A stretch of DNA of 64,000 bases from UBA2336 sp036787955. GTDB lineage: Bacteria > Bacteroidota > Bacteroidia > Cytophagales > Cyclobacteriaceae. The stretch spans positions 248,001 through 312,000 of the forward strand of contig DAIQOI010000002.1 in the NCBI GenBank assembly GCA_036787955.1, read 5' to 3'. The notes beneath the pieces were generated by a model. It searched no databases. It had not been told where the DNA came from and was given only the letters and a program-made list of their open reading frames with translations. Made by a program: the position numbers and the translations under genes. Below are positions 43,962 through 52,304 of the stretch, in pieces (position 1 is the stretch's first letter; each line of letters starts with the position of its first letter).

Positions 43962-44273
43962 TCAGGGAGCAAAATACAGGTGATAATGCTTTGAACAGTT
44001 TGGATTAAAGGAAGTGCCACAGTAAGGACATTGATAACCGCAGTTAAGGTATTGTTCTATAGTGAGTTGATTTTTGCACACACCGCAAAGTATTGCCAAC
44101 TGGTTGTGGTCGGTCTTGGGCCAGGGCTTGGCTTCGTGGCCGGCAAGGGCCGTGTGGCATTCATAACACGGATAATAAACTCCGCAGCATTTAAAACGAA
44201 TGGCTATCACATCTTTTTCCGAATGATAATGAATACATCGGGTTTGATCATCGAGCAGATAGCCTGAAAGCAT
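43962..44273 (-). CDS. CHY zinc-finger protein
   Basis: A 103-residue zinc protein of the CHY-zinc-finger type, recognised by RCIHYHSEKDVIAIRFKCCGVYYPCYECH in segments: the CxH...CC...CxxC ligand order. A second set CGVCKNQLT and CPYCGTSFNPNCSKHYH follows. Such domains bind zinc and act in protein-protein contacts, in some bacteria as standalone proteins. I choose ATG 44273, which begins the family sequence and lies two bases after the arfB stop. An upstream ATG at 44309 would overlap arfB by 34 bases. Confidence 0.82.
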   Translation of the reverse strand: MLSGYLLDDQTRCIHYHSEKDVIAIRFKCCGVYYPCYECHTALAGHEAKPWPKTDHNQLAILCGVCKNQLTIEQYLNCGYQCPYCGTSFNPNCSKHYHLYFAP

Positions 44274-44275
44274 AA

Positions 44276-44725
44276 CTATTCCCTGCCGGGTTTCAACTTT
44301 TTTCTCCATTGCTTTTTCTCTGCATGCTGCTTCTTTTGAACCAATCGTTTTTTACGCGATGCCACCGTAGGCGATGTTGGCCTTCGTGGCCGGGTAAAGG
44401 TAAAAGCTTTGTTAAGTAAATCCTGAAATCTTTGAATAACTTCATCCCGGTTGAGTGCCTGCGATCGATATTTATCCGATGCGAGGAGGAGCACCCCATC
44501 GGCGGTAAGATAAGGGGCCAGTTTTTTCATAAGCAAAGATCGCTGGTCCTCGTCCAGAAGTTGTGAGGCGGCAAGATCCCATCGAAGTTGAACCCTGGTG
44601 CTTACCTTATTGGCATGCTGCCCGCCGGGCCCGCCGGCACGGGAAAAGGTAAACTTCAGCTCCGGAAGTAAGGTGGCCGGTTCGATTTTTTGAGTGCCTT
44701 CACCCATATTGCATTCGAAATACAT
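44276..44725 (-). CDS. arfB: Alternative ribosome-rescue peptidyl-tRNA hydrolase (ArfB)
   Basis: A 149-residue release-factor-like hydrolase that frees nascent peptides from stalled ribosomes lacking a stop codon. The GGQ catalytic loop (RAGGPGGQHANKVST) sits near residue 35, followed by the domain body (LRWDLAAS, LASDKYRSQ) and a basic C-terminal tail (RKKRLVQKKQHAEKKQWRKK) that reaches into the mRNA channel. Normal length for ArfB (about 140). The start may be ATG 44725 or 44707. It is just upstream of the CHY zinc-finger gene. Confidence 0.9.
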   Translation of the reverse strand: MYFECNMGEGTQKIEPATLLPELKFTFSRAGGPGGQHANKVSTRVQLRWDLAASQLLDEDQRSLLMKKLAPYLTADGVLLLASDKYRSQALNRDEVIQRFQDLLNKAFTFTRPRRPTSPTVASRKKRLVQKKQHAEKKQWRKKLKPGRE

Positions 44726-44851
44726 AAATACACAATCAGCCTTTAACCCGCGCGGAAGTACCTTAATCTGACTAAGAAAGCTATGGCCTACCTGAATTTC
44801 CAGCAGTTTATGCTGGTTTTCTGATACGGGGGATTTCTCTTGTCTTTTCCT

Positions 44852-45241
44852 TTAAAAATCGAGGAAGAGTTTGTACACATCTGTTTCATTCCGGGCGATG
44901 TTGCGCACCACAAAGGCCCCGCCCTCACCGCTGTTCGTTTCCTCCACCAGGTCAAACCGGGTGCAGCCGGCAGGAAGACCGGTGAAAACCAATAAAAAAC
45001 AAAACTTTGCACGTTGAGGCACAGGAGTCCACCAGGGTGCGTAAGAAATGTTTTCCGCATGCACCAGGGTACTGCGGTGGGGTGAACCACAATCAATGAG
45101 GTAAGTGGTGGGCCATATTCTGACTACCAGGGGCGTTTGGTTTGTTTGAAGCTCCACGTGCACATACACAAACGACTGTTCAGACACTGCGGTTCGAGTG
45201 CCGGGGTGTATTCGTGGGAGGTCTTGCACCAGGCCTGCCAT
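44852..45241 (-). CDS. Conserved protein of unknown function
   Basis: A 129-residue protein without signal or membrane helix. Mostly beta pattern (SFVYVHVELQTNQTPLVVRIWPTTYLI, with CGSPHRSTLVHAENI), then FCFLLVFTGLPAGC and a C-terminal VVRNIARNETDVYKLFLDF. It lies between arfB and the Lys-rich gene and has a promoter-like TTG-N21-TAACTTTA ahead of it. I cannot assign a family. Confidence 0.65.
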   Translation of the reverse strand: MAGLVQDLPRIHPGTRTAVSEQSFVYVHVELQTNQTPLVVRIWPTTYLIDCGSPHRSTLVHAENISYAPWWTPVPQRAKFCFLLVFTGLPAGCTRFDLVEETNSGEGGAFVVRNIARNETDVYKLFLDF

Positions 45242-45256
45242 GGGAATATGGATATT

Positions 45257-45288
45257 TAAAGTTAGTAATCATTTACTGATGCGTACAA
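45257..45288 (-). promoter_or_regulatory. Probable promoter of the 129-residue protein gene
   Basis: On the minus strand TTG (45286-45288) and TAACTTTA (45257-45264, one mismatch) are 21 bases apart. The ATG is at 45241. Confidence 0.4.
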
Positions 45289-45345
45289 GTTGTAGGCCTT
45301 TGTAATTTTTTTATAGCAGGCCATGCAGGGTGATTAAATATTTGT

Positions 45346-45353
45346 TACTTTTC
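45346..45353 (+). promoter_or_regulatory. Probable -7 element of the Lys-rich H1-like gene
   Basis: TACTTTTC matches TAnnTTTG with one mismatch, 21 bases ahead of ATG 45375. No clear -33 TTG. Confidence 0.35.
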
Positions 45354-45374
45354 GTTCATAAAACCATTGTTGCT

Positions 45375-45629
45375 ATGGCAAAGAAAAAAGCTACGAAGAA
45401 AGCGAAAGCCAAACCCAAAAAAGCAGCCAAAGCCAAGAAGGCGAAGAAAGCCGTAAAAAAGTCGGCAAAAAAGGCGGTTAAGAAGAAAGCGGTTGCCAAA
45501 AAAGCAGTTGCTAAAAAATCTGCCCCGAAGAAAGCAGCACCTGCGCCTTCTCCGGCACCGGCCCCATCGCCAACTCCTTCGGCAGGCCCGCTGTTTGGAG
45601 GTGGAGAGGGCTCCGGTAGTTCTTTATAA
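45375..45629 (+). CDS. Lysine/alanine-rich histone-H1-like DNA-binding protein (84 aa)
   Basis: An 84-residue protein of AKK-type repeats (MAKKKATKKAKAKPKKAAK and onward for about 55 residues), followed by an Ala/Pro linker (APAPSPAPAPSPTPS) and a short glycine/serine tail (GGGEGSGSS). The composition is that of Hc2/H1-like bacterial nucleoid proteins, which coat DNA through lysine. I start at ATG 45375; the open frame upstream has no family character. It has a terminator 24 bases downstream and shares its start sequence with the 16-residue gene at 37089. Confidence 0.82.
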   Translation: MAKKKATKKAKAKPKKAAKAKKAKKAVKKSAKKAVKKKAVAKKAVAKKSAPKKAAPAPSPAPAPSPTPSAGPLFGGGEGSGSSL

Positions 45630-45652
45630 TTTTTTGGCTTTCAACTACTTAC

Positions 45653-45684
45653 AAGCGACCCTCACCGGTCGCTTTTCTATTTTA
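45653..45684 (+). terminator. Rho-independent terminator of the Lys-rich gene
   Basis: An 8-bp stem, AAGCGACC/GGTCGCTT (45653-45660, 45667-45674), with a CTCACC loop, is followed by a T-rich tail. Confidence 0.7.
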
Positions 45685-46239
45685 CAGATGTGCTAATCCC
45701 TGATGCGGGTATTTGCCTTTCACAGGGCGGAAAAAGCCGATGATGTGCCTGAAATCTTCTTCCATATTACCAGCAGGATAAAACGGTTCTGAAAAAATAA
45801 CCTGTTTGTTTGCATAGTCGAGGGCAACCATGACAACGGGCACTCCGGCCTGCAAGGCAATCTGATAAAAGCCCGTTCGAAGACGCTCCACTTTCTTTCG
45901 TGTGCCTTCCGGCGAGAGCGCAAGAACAAATGCATCATGGCGGTTAAAAATCTCCACCACCTGCTCTACTAAGTTGCTGCTGGCGTGCCGGTCAACGGGC
46001 GTTCCGCCCAGCCAACGGAAAAACCAGCCGAACCACGGAGTGAAAAGTTCCTTCTTTCCCAGATAACGGGCATGGTTTAACCCCAGGGCACTGCGATACA
46101 GTACACCTATCACAAAATCCCAGTTGCTGGTATGCGGTGCAACAATAATCACGCATTTGCGTGGCTTAACCGGGAAGGCCCCCAGGGGATTGGGGTTCCA
46201 TCCCATCAACCGGAGTATTAACCTGGCAAAATAACGCAT
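45682..46239 (-). CDS. Lysophospholipid / 1-acylglycerol-3-phosphate acyltransferase family
   Basis: A 185-residue acyltransferase of the PlsC family. The catalytic motif is PHTSNWDF (HxxxxD), the second motif is LGKKELFTPWFGWFFRWLGGTPVDR (in parts), and LSPEGTRKK is the third. The hydrophobic start suggests membrane association. It would acylate a glycerophosphate or an ornithine/lipid-A-like substrate. It is three bases downstream of the histidine kinase gene, so co-transcribed. Confidence 0.88.
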   Translation of the reverse strand: MRYFARLILRLMGWNPNPLGAFPVKPRKCVIIVAPHTSNWDFVIGVLYRSALGLNHARYLGKKELFTPWFGWFFRWLGGTPVDRHASSNLVEQVVEIFNRHDAFVLALSPEGTRKKVERLRTGFYQIALQAGVPVVMVALDYANKQVIFSEPFYPAGNMEEDFRHIIGFFRPVKGKYPHQGLAHL

Positions 46240-46242
46240 GAA

Positions 46243-48933
46243 TCAGGCTGTAATGGTCGTGATGCGGACGTTGCGCGGCAGCCGGATACTAAAGGTTGTT
46301 CCCTTATCGACCTCACTGGTAAACATAATCTCTCCGTTCAGTTTTTCTACTGCCTTCTTTACAATATACAAACCCAGTCCGTTTCCTTTAGAATAATGAC
46401 TGCCGCGGAAGTACATGTCAAATACCTTATTGTGAAACTCAGCAGGTATTCCATGCCCGTTGTCTTTCAGTTCAAGGATCACCGACTCATCTCCCTCTTC
46501 TGCGGTAAAGTGAATTTTCGGGTTAACGGGCGCGCAGAACTGTATTGAGTTTTCCAGCAGATTTTCAAGAATGACTTTCACCAGCGCGGGATAGGATTGA
46601 AATGGTTGGGTGAGTTTCACTTCACTGGTTACCAAAATATTTTTGCGCTCAATTTCATCGCGGAAACTGTCGCATGTCGAATCAAACAATTCCTTTATCA
46701 TTACCTGGCGGTAGTAAAGTTCCTGCACACCTACATCGCTGATAGATTGGAGTTTAATCAGCATCTTATCCAGGCTTACAGCTGTTTCGCGCACTTTGTC
46801 AAACAGCTCCAGGGCGTTCGGATCCTTTACGGTTATTTTGGCAACCTCAGCGAGCCCCATGAAGGTAGTCAGCGGCCTTCGGAAGTCGTGAGATGATCGA
46901 TAAAAGAACGTATCCAGTTCGCGATAGGCCTGTTTAAGTTCCTGCGTTCGTTTTTGAATTTCCAATTCAAGGTTTCGGTTTATTTCGTTGATGGTTAGGT
47001 TGGCCTCCATGAGTTCTTCCGATTGCGACTGAATTTCTTCCTGCTTTTCGGCCAGCTCCCGATTCAGGCGGTTGAGTGTGCGGTTTGCCTCCGTCAGCTC
47101 TTCAGCCTGTGCCTGTATTTCTTCGTTTTGTTCTTTGATTTCACGGTTGGCACGTTGCAGGTCTTTGTGCGATTTGTAAATACTCCAGGTCAGTGCAGAA
47201 ACGAGAATCAACACCAAAATACCAGCGGCAAGCACCAAACGAAGATTGTTGATTTGTGCCTGCTGAAGTGCCAGTTTGTTTTCGCGAAGTTGTTTTTCCT
47301 GCTGTAAAAATTTTATCTGGTTTTCCTTTTGCTCAATCTGATACAGGGCCTGCATTTCCGCAATTTTGGCGCGGGCTGAGGTAGAATAAATGCTGTCGGA
47401 AAGTTCCTGATGCCTGCGCAGAAACTCCAGGGCTTTGCGGTAATCACCGGTTCCCTCGTAATAATTTGCATAGTTGAAGCAAACATTTTTGAGCATAATG
47501 CGGGCATCGAGAGAGGTAGCAATTTCATAAGCCCGTTGCAGATACGGCAGGGCATCCTTATAGCGCTTTAACTTGATGAGTGAAGACGCAATGCCATTTA
47601 AAGTGATACCCAGATTGTATGGATTGATAATTTGCTCTTCCATGCTCACAACCTGACGTTTCAGTTCCAGAGCTTTTTCATATTGCCCGAGCGCATCATA
47701 AACCAGCGCAAGGTTAAATGTGCTGGCAGCAATCCCTTCCAGGTGCCCGATTTTTTCCCGAAGTGCGCGTGATTTTTCCAGCTCAGCAATGGCATCGTTG
47801 TATTTTCTATCAAGAAGATAAATCAGTCCCCTTACGTTATGACAGTTTGAGATGCCGTGCACATCGCCTATGGCCTCCCGCACCTGCAGCGAACGATTGA
47901 TATATTCGAGCGCAAGGGGCAGGTTGCCCATTTCTTTATAAACCCAGGCAAGTTCACTAAGTACCGCCCCCTCGCGCTGGCGTAAATTTTTGCTTTCGGC
48001 GATTCTTAAGGCTTCAAACAGATAACGGGGTGCCAGCTCCAATTGCCCCATCTCTTCGTATATCTCACCAATTCGTTGGTACACCTCGGCCTGTTGGGGC
48101 GGGTGAAAGTAGTCCTGCACCATATCAAAAGCTTCAAAGGCTTGTTCAAGTGCCTCGGAAAACCTGCTTTCTTTAAGGGCAAGCTCGGTGAGATGCAGGC
48201 GGCATTTGACTTTTAAAAACCAATCGGGCATGGAGTTTGAAAGGCTGCACATCTGGTTAAAAAACTGGCGTGCTTTCTCCAACTGCAGCAAATTGAGGCA
48301 GGCTTTGCCCGTATTTGCCCAGATTTCGGCCTGCACATATCTGTTGTACTTTTTGTTAAGATGCTGCTGGGCGGTATGCAGCACCTCAAGCGCCTCCACA
48401 TTTCTAAACTGAGAAATATGAAGCAGCCCCAGATTTTTATAAATAATTGCAAGCAACTCATCATCCTTGTAAGCCTTAGCCTCTGTAAGGGCAAGCTGAA
48501 TATAAAACATGGCCGAATCGAACCGGGCCATGTCGCGGTAGGCATTGCCCATCATGTTGTGGTTGTAAATGGTAATGGCTTCGGCACCTTTGACCCTCAC
48601 CGTATCCGAATAGCGGTAATACCGGAAAGCCGTAGCAAAATCGGCCTTGCTCACATGGCCTACACCCGCGTAACAGAGTGCACGCTTTAGGCCTTTTTTA
48701 TAATTCACCTCCAATGCCTTTTTTATGGCGCGTTCGGCAAAAACCAGCGCGGTGCTATCGTCAACATCAAACAGGCTAAAGGCAATGTCGTTCATTAAAT
48801 CTACCTGCCTTTCCGGATTGGACTCCAGCACCAGCACCGTACGCAAGCTATCCGCTACCGGGGTTTGGGCCTCCGCCACAACAGCGGAGAGCATGGCTAA
48901 AAATTGTAAAACTACGTACCTGAAAAATCTCAC
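46243..48933 (-). CDS. TPR-repeat sensor histidine kinase
   Basis: An 896-residue membrane sensor starting from GTG 48933. The signal peptide (LQFLAMLSAVVAEAQ) precedes about ten tetratricopeptide repeats (residues about 30-520), the likely periplasmic sensor. A membrane helix (VLAAGILVLILVSALTWS, near residue 575) and a coiled coil follow. The kinase has His682 (RSSHDFRRPL), an N box (ENLLENSIQFC), DNGHGIP and GNGLGLYIVKKA. No response regulator is adjacent. The acyltransferase gene follows directly. Confidence 0.88.
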   Translation of the reverse strand: MRFFRYVVLQFLAMLSAVVAEAQTPVADSLRTVLVLESNPERQVDLMNDIAFSLFDVDDSTALVFAERAIKKALEVNYKKGLKRALCYAGVGHVSKADFATAFRYYRYSDTVRVKGAEAITIYNHNMMGNAYRDMARFDSAMFYIQLALTEAKAYKDDELLAIIYKNLGLLHISQFRNVEALEVLHTAQQHLNKKYNRYVQAEIWANTGKACLNLLQLEKARQFFNQMCSLSNSMPDWFLKVKCRLHLTELALKESRFSEALEQAFEAFDMVQDYFHPPQQAEVYQRIGEIYEEMGQLELAPRYLFEALRIAESKNLRQREGAVLSELAWVYKEMGNLPLALEYINRSLQVREAIGDVHGISNCHNVRGLIYLLDRKYNDAIAELEKSRALREKIGHLEGIAASTFNLALVYDALGQYEKALELKRQVVSMEEQIINPYNLGITLNGIASSLIKLKRYKDALPYLQRAYEIATSLDARIMLKNVCFNYANYYEGTGDYRKALEFLRRHQELSDSIYSTSARAKIAEMQALYQIEQKENQIKFLQQEKQLRENKLALQQAQINNLRLVLAAGILVLILVSALTWSIYKSHKDLQRANREIKEQNEEIQAQAEELTEANRTLNRLNRELAEKQEEIQSQSEELMEANLTINEINRNLELEIQKRTQELKQAYRELDTFFYRSSHDFRRPLTTFMGLAEVAKITVKDPNALELFDKVRETAVSLDKMLIKLQSISDVGVQELYYRQVMIKELFDSTCDSFRDEIERKNILVTSEVKLTQPFQSYPALVKVILENLLENSIQFCAPVNPKIHFTAEEGDESVILELKDNGHGIPAEFHNKVFDMYFRGSHYSKGNGLGLYIVKKAVEKLNGEIMFTSEVDKGTTFSIRLPRNVRITTITA

Positions 48934-48993
48934 AATGAATAACTTAATGACTTCAAGCTAAATGATTTATTCGTATCTGCAAACAACTGTTTA

Positions 48994-49812
48994 ATGGCGA
49001 AATTAACTTTAATTTGCCCTATGCTTGGTAAACTATCTTTTGTGGGTAATTCGCGCCTGCAACAGGAAAAGCAAAAGGACTACCGCAATGTGGTAATTAT
49101 ACAGGTGGTTATCATCGTTATGGGAATGATGCTGGCCGGGCCACTGCTGGAAGATCCCCGAAGTGAACTCTCCAAATTCATTATTTCTGTATTTTCATTT
49201 TTCGGTGCATTGTACGCCTTTTTATTATGGGATTTACTACGTAATTTTACCAATAATAACACACTCATAATCATTATTTTATTTGCACTTGTTGCAATTG
49301 TCACTTTTGGTATTCTCATCGAGTTTCCATACTACAAAGTAATCCACATCGAAAACCGAAGGCTGGCTCTGCTTATTATCCATGGTATCCTTTTCCCCAT
49401 TGAAGTACTGGTCATCATTTACACCATACGCGATATTTTTCTCTCCGAGTTCCTTACCCCCGATAAACTATGGGGCTCAGCCTGTGTTTATCTGATGACC
49501 GGCATATCGTTTGGAAGTCTGTATGACCTGATCTGCATCAGTGGTCTGGGAAATCTGGGGGTAGAACTGGAGCTGGGTATCCCTAACTATGCAGAATGTG
49601 TAGGCCACAGCCTCAGTTTATTGGGTGGTATCGACTCCCGCTATCCGGATGCCACGTACCTGATTAAGAATCTCGGAGTGATAGAGGGTCTTTGGGGTAG
49701 CTTATTTACCGTGCTGATTATCGGAAAACTACTGGGGCTGCCTAAACCCGAAAAGAAAGAAAAAGAAAAAGAAAAAGAAAACCAAAATCACGAAACATAT
49801 GAACAACCGTAA
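48994..49812 (+). CDS. Membrane protein resembling an ion channel without a recognisable filter
   Basis: A 272-residue protein with about six hydrophobic helices (near residues 33-50, 62-82, 90-110, 125-147, 160-182, 231-250). The last part, AECVGHSLSLLGGID...LGVIEGLWGSLFTVLIIGKLLG, has the spacing of a pore-lining region of two-helix potassium channels, but the TVGYG-type filter is not seen. The C-terminus is a run of KE repeats (KPEKKEKEKEKE). It overlaps the SPFH gene by 14 bases, suggesting they work together. The start could instead be ATG 49021. Function is a guess. Confidence 0.6.
   Translation: MAKLTLICPMLGKLSFVGNSRLQQEKQKDYRNVVIIQVVIIVMGMMLAGPLLEDPRSELSKFIISVFSFFGALYAFLLWDLLRNFTNNNTLIIIILFALVAIVTFGILIEFPYYKVIHIENRRLALLIIHGILFPIEVLVIIYTIRDIFLSEFLTPDKLWGSACVYLMTGISFGSLYDLICISGLGNLGVELELGIPNYAECVGHSLSLLGGIDSRYPDATYLIKNLGVIEGLWGSLFTVLIIGKLLGLPKPEKKEKEKEKENQNHETYEQP
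49750..49781. repeat. Short (GAAAAA)n coding repeat
   Basis: About four in-frame copies of GAAAAA encode the Lys-Glu tail of the channel-like protein. As the unit is six bases, length changes would not shift the frame. Confidence 0.5.
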
Positions 49813-50617
49813 AATTCTTCCTTTTATTATCCTGGGGGTAATAGCCCTTTTTGTGCTGATAAGCATTTCATCCAGCCTTTTTTACACTGTTCAGGCTGAT
49901 GAGCGGGCAGTTATCTTCTACAAATTCGGGCAGGGCCTGGATAAGCAAAATGTCATCCAGCCCGGCTTCCATACCAAAGCCCCCTGGAACGATGTATTTA
50001 TCTATGCGGTGCGGGAAACAGCTGCCGATGAAACCATGGACGTGCTGGACAAGAACGGGCTTCCGATTCATGTGGATGTAACCATCCGGTTCTATCCCAT
50101 ACCCGATCGGATTGGTTACATTCACGAAAAATTCAACCGGAATTATGTAAATACCCTGATCATTCCCGAAGCGCGGTCGGCCGTGCGGCAGGTTATGGGC
50201 CGGTATTCGGCTGAAGAAATCTACTCAACCAGGCGGGCCGAGGTTGAAGCAACCATTAAGGAAGAGTGTGAAAAGGTGCTCAGCGAAAACAATGTACACA
50301 TGGCTGCCCTGCTGATTCGCTCCATCCAACTGCCCGAACAAATACGCATTGCCATACAAAACAAACTCCAGCAGGAGCAGGAGGCCCTGGCTTATCAGTT
50401 TAAACTGGAAAAAGAGAAAAGCGAAGCCGAGCGGAAGCGAATACAGGCCGAAGGTGAGGCACGTGCCAACAACATTATCAACAACAGCTTAACCGATAAG
50501 CTGCTGAAAATGCGGGGCATAGAAGCCACCCTGGAGCTGGCCAAATCGCCCAATACCAAAATAGTGATAGTCGGTTCAGGAAAAGACGGAATGCCGCTTA
50601 TTTTAGGCAATAACTGA
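49799..50617 (+). CDS. SPFH/prohibitin family membrane protein
   Basis: A 272-residue protein with an N-terminal membrane anchor (LPFIILGVIALFVLISISS), then the SPFH/Band-7 domain (VQADERAVIFYKFG, FHTKAPWNDVFIY, VDVTIRFYPI), a long coiled coil (ALAYQFKLEKEKSEAERKRIQAEGEARANN) and a tail. Such proteins assemble rings at the membrane and shape microdomains or protect membrane proteases. It overlaps the preceding channel-like gene by 14 bases, so the pair is co-translated. Confidence 0.88.
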   Translation: MNNRKILPFIILGVIALFVLISISSSLFYTVQADERAVIFYKFGQGLDKQNVIQPGFHTKAPWNDVFIYAVRETAADETMDVLDKNGLPIHVDVTIRFYPIPDRIGYIHEKFNRNYVNTLIIPEARSAVRQVMGRYSAEEIYSTRRAEVEATIKEECEKVLSENNVHMAALLIRSIQLPEQIRIAIQNKLQQEQEALAYQFKLEKEKSEAERKRIQAEGEARANNIINNSLTDKLLKMRGIEATLELAKSPNTKIVIVGSGKDGMPLILGNN

Positions 50618-50663
50618 ACATGCGGTCTGTGAAGAAAGGCTTTCCCGTAGCGGTCAAACCTGT

Positions 50664-50671
50664 TATCTTTA
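50664..50671 (+). promoter_or_regulatory. Probable -7 element of gltA
   Basis: TATCTTTA matches TAnnTTTG with one mismatch, 22 bases ahead of ATG 50694. Confidence 0.35.
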
Positions 50672-50693
50672 GGCGATTTGAACAACCCCTTAT

Positions 50694-51983
50694 ATGAGCA
50701 AGACAGTTGAAATAATTATTGAAGGTAAATCCTATACTTTTCCGGTTATTGAAGGCACTGAAAATGAACTGGCCATTGACATCAGCGAACTCCGCGACAA
50801 AACTGGTTATATAACCCTGGACATTGGCTACAAAAACACCGGCTCAACAAAAAGCGCCATAACTTTTCTGGATGGCGAACAGGGAATTTTACATTACCGC
50901 GGTTATCCCATCGAAGAGCTTGCCGAAAAGTCTACCTTCCTGGAGGTAGCCTACCTGCTGATCTTCGGTGAGCTGCCAACCAAAGCCCAGTACGATAAAT
51001 TTACGGACGATATCACCAGGCGCACACTGGTTCACGAAGACATCAAAAAAATACTTGACGGCTTTCCTTCAACCTCCCACCCCATGGGTGTATTGTCATC
51101 CCTGTTTTGTGCGCAAACTGCCTTTTACCCCGAATCGCTTAATCCAAACCGGCCACCCGATGGAGTCTACCTCAGCATCATTCGCTCGCTGGGCAAAATG
51201 CCCACCTTTGCAGCATGGGCGTATAAAAACGCCATCGGCCATCCTGTTAACTACCCCGACAACAAACTCGATTATTGTGCGCGTTTCCTGAAAATGATGT
51301 TTGCCTTGCCCGGGCAGGACTATGAAGTAGACCCGGTAGTGGCACGGGCGCTTGATCAATTGCTCATACTTCATGCCGACCATGAACAAAACTGCTCAAC
51401 TTCCACCGTCCGGATTGTTGGTTCGTCCAAAGCCAGTATCTATTCAGCTATATCGGCAGGCATCAATGCTTTGTGGGGACCACTGCACGGCGGGGCCAAC
51501 CAGGAAGTAATTATCATGCTGGAAAACATCAGAAAAGACGGAGGCAACATTGATAAATGGATCGCCAAAGCAAAAGATAAAAACGATCCGTTCCGGCTAA
51601 TGGGCTTCGGGCATCGCGTATATAAAAACTTTGATCCCCGTGCCAAAATAATCAAGAAAGCTGCCGATGATGTGCTGAATAAACTCGGCATCAACGACCC
51701 CGTGCTGGAAATTGCCAAAAAACTCGAAGAGGTGGCACTCAGAGACCCTTACTTCATTGAACGCAAACTGTATCCGAATGTTGACTTTTACTCCGGCATC
51801 ATTTACCGTGCGCTGGGCATTCCGGTAGATATGTTTACAGTAATGTTTGCGATGGGCCGGCTTCCGGGATGGATTGCCCAATGGAAAGAGATGCGCGACC
51901 AGAATGAACCCATTGGAAGACCAAGGCAGATTTACATCGGCCACAAAAAGCGCCCTTATATTCCTATTGAACAGCGTCAATAG
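50694..51983 (+). CDS. gltA: Citrate synthase
   Basis: Citrate synthase opens the TCA cycle by condensing acetyl-CoA with oxaloacetate. The 429-residue type II bacterial form has LDGEQGILHYRGYPIE, HADHEQNCSTSTVR (His227 and His230) and GFGHRVYKNFDPRA (catalytic His307), with the catalytic aspartate in NVDFYSG. The N-terminal domain typical of the hexameric gram-negative form is present (residues 1-60). It is monocistronic or leads to the acyl-CoA-binding protein gene 51 bases downstream. Confidence 0.97.
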   Translation: MSKTVEIIIEGKSYTFPVIEGTENELAIDISELRDKTGYITLDIGYKNTGSTKSAITFLDGEQGILHYRGYPIEELAEKSTFLEVAYLLIFGELPTKAQYDKFTDDITRRTLVHEDIKKILDGFPSTSHPMGVLSSLFCAQTAFYPESLNPNRPPDGVYLSIIRSLGKMPTFAAWAYKNAIGHPVNYPDNKLDYCARFLKMMFALPGQDYEVDPVVARALDQLLILHADHEQNCSTSTVRIVGSSKASIYSAISAGINALWGPLHGGANQEVIIMLENIRKDGGNIDKWIAKAKDKNDPFRLMGFGHRVYKNFDPRAKIIKKAADDVLNKLGINDPVLEIAKKLEEVALRDPYFIERKLYPNVDFYSGIIYRALGIPVDMFTVMFAMGRLPGWIAQWKEMRDQNEPIGRPRQIYIGHKKRPYIPIEQRQ

Positions 51984-51988
51984 CCGTT

Positions 51989-52004
51989 TTTTTGCCGGCA
52001 AAAA
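51989..52004. repeat. Perfect 16-base palindrome after gltA
   Basis: TTTTTGCCGGCAAAAA reads the same on both strands with no loop, so it is not a standard terminator. It could be a weak stem for gltA's end or a protein-binding site ahead of the acyl-CoA-binding protein gene. Confidence 0.4.
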
Positions 52005-52034
52005 CAACGCCTCCTGTACCCGAAAACCCTTGCT

Positions 52035-52298
52035 ATGAAGTTAGAGGATCAATTTACCCAAGCCGTACAACGCGTGGAGCGCCTCTCCCGAAGGCCATCG
52101 AATGAAGAACTGCTGAGGCTATACGCCCTGTACAAGCAGGCTACCGAAGGCGATGTTACAGGCGAACGACCCGGAGGATTTGATTTCAAAGGCATTGCCA
52201 AATACGATGCCTGGCTGGCATTAAAAGGAAAATCGCGTGAAGAAGCCATGCAGGAATACATTGTACTGGTTGACAACCTTACCGCTATTTATCAGTAA
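52035..52298 (+). CDS. Acyl-CoA-binding protein
   Basis: An 87-residue four-helix protein of the ACBP family, which carries long-chain acyl-CoA in the cytoplasm. Family motifs: FTQAVQRVERLSRRPSNEELLRLYALYKQATEGD in parts, then GGFDFKGIAKYDAWLALKGKSREEAMQEYI. Uncommon in bacteria outside Bacteroidota and a few other groups. It lies between gltA and rsmE, six bases ahead of the latter. Confidence 0.92.
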   Translation: MKLEDQFTQAVQRVERLSRRPSNEELLRLYALYKQATEGDVTGERPGGFDFKGIAKYDAWLALKGKSREEAMQEYIVLVDNLTAIYQ

Positions 52299-52304
52299 AC
52301 CCGA

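Noticed and set aside
43417..43983. Plus-strand frame of 188 codons over the IF2_N-like gene
   Set aside because: Serine/cysteine-rich translation is the reverse of the charged coiled coil; no family match.
44788..45096. Minus-strand frame of 102 codons overlapping the 129-residue gene
   Set aside because: It lies in another frame of the better-supported gene at 44852-45241.
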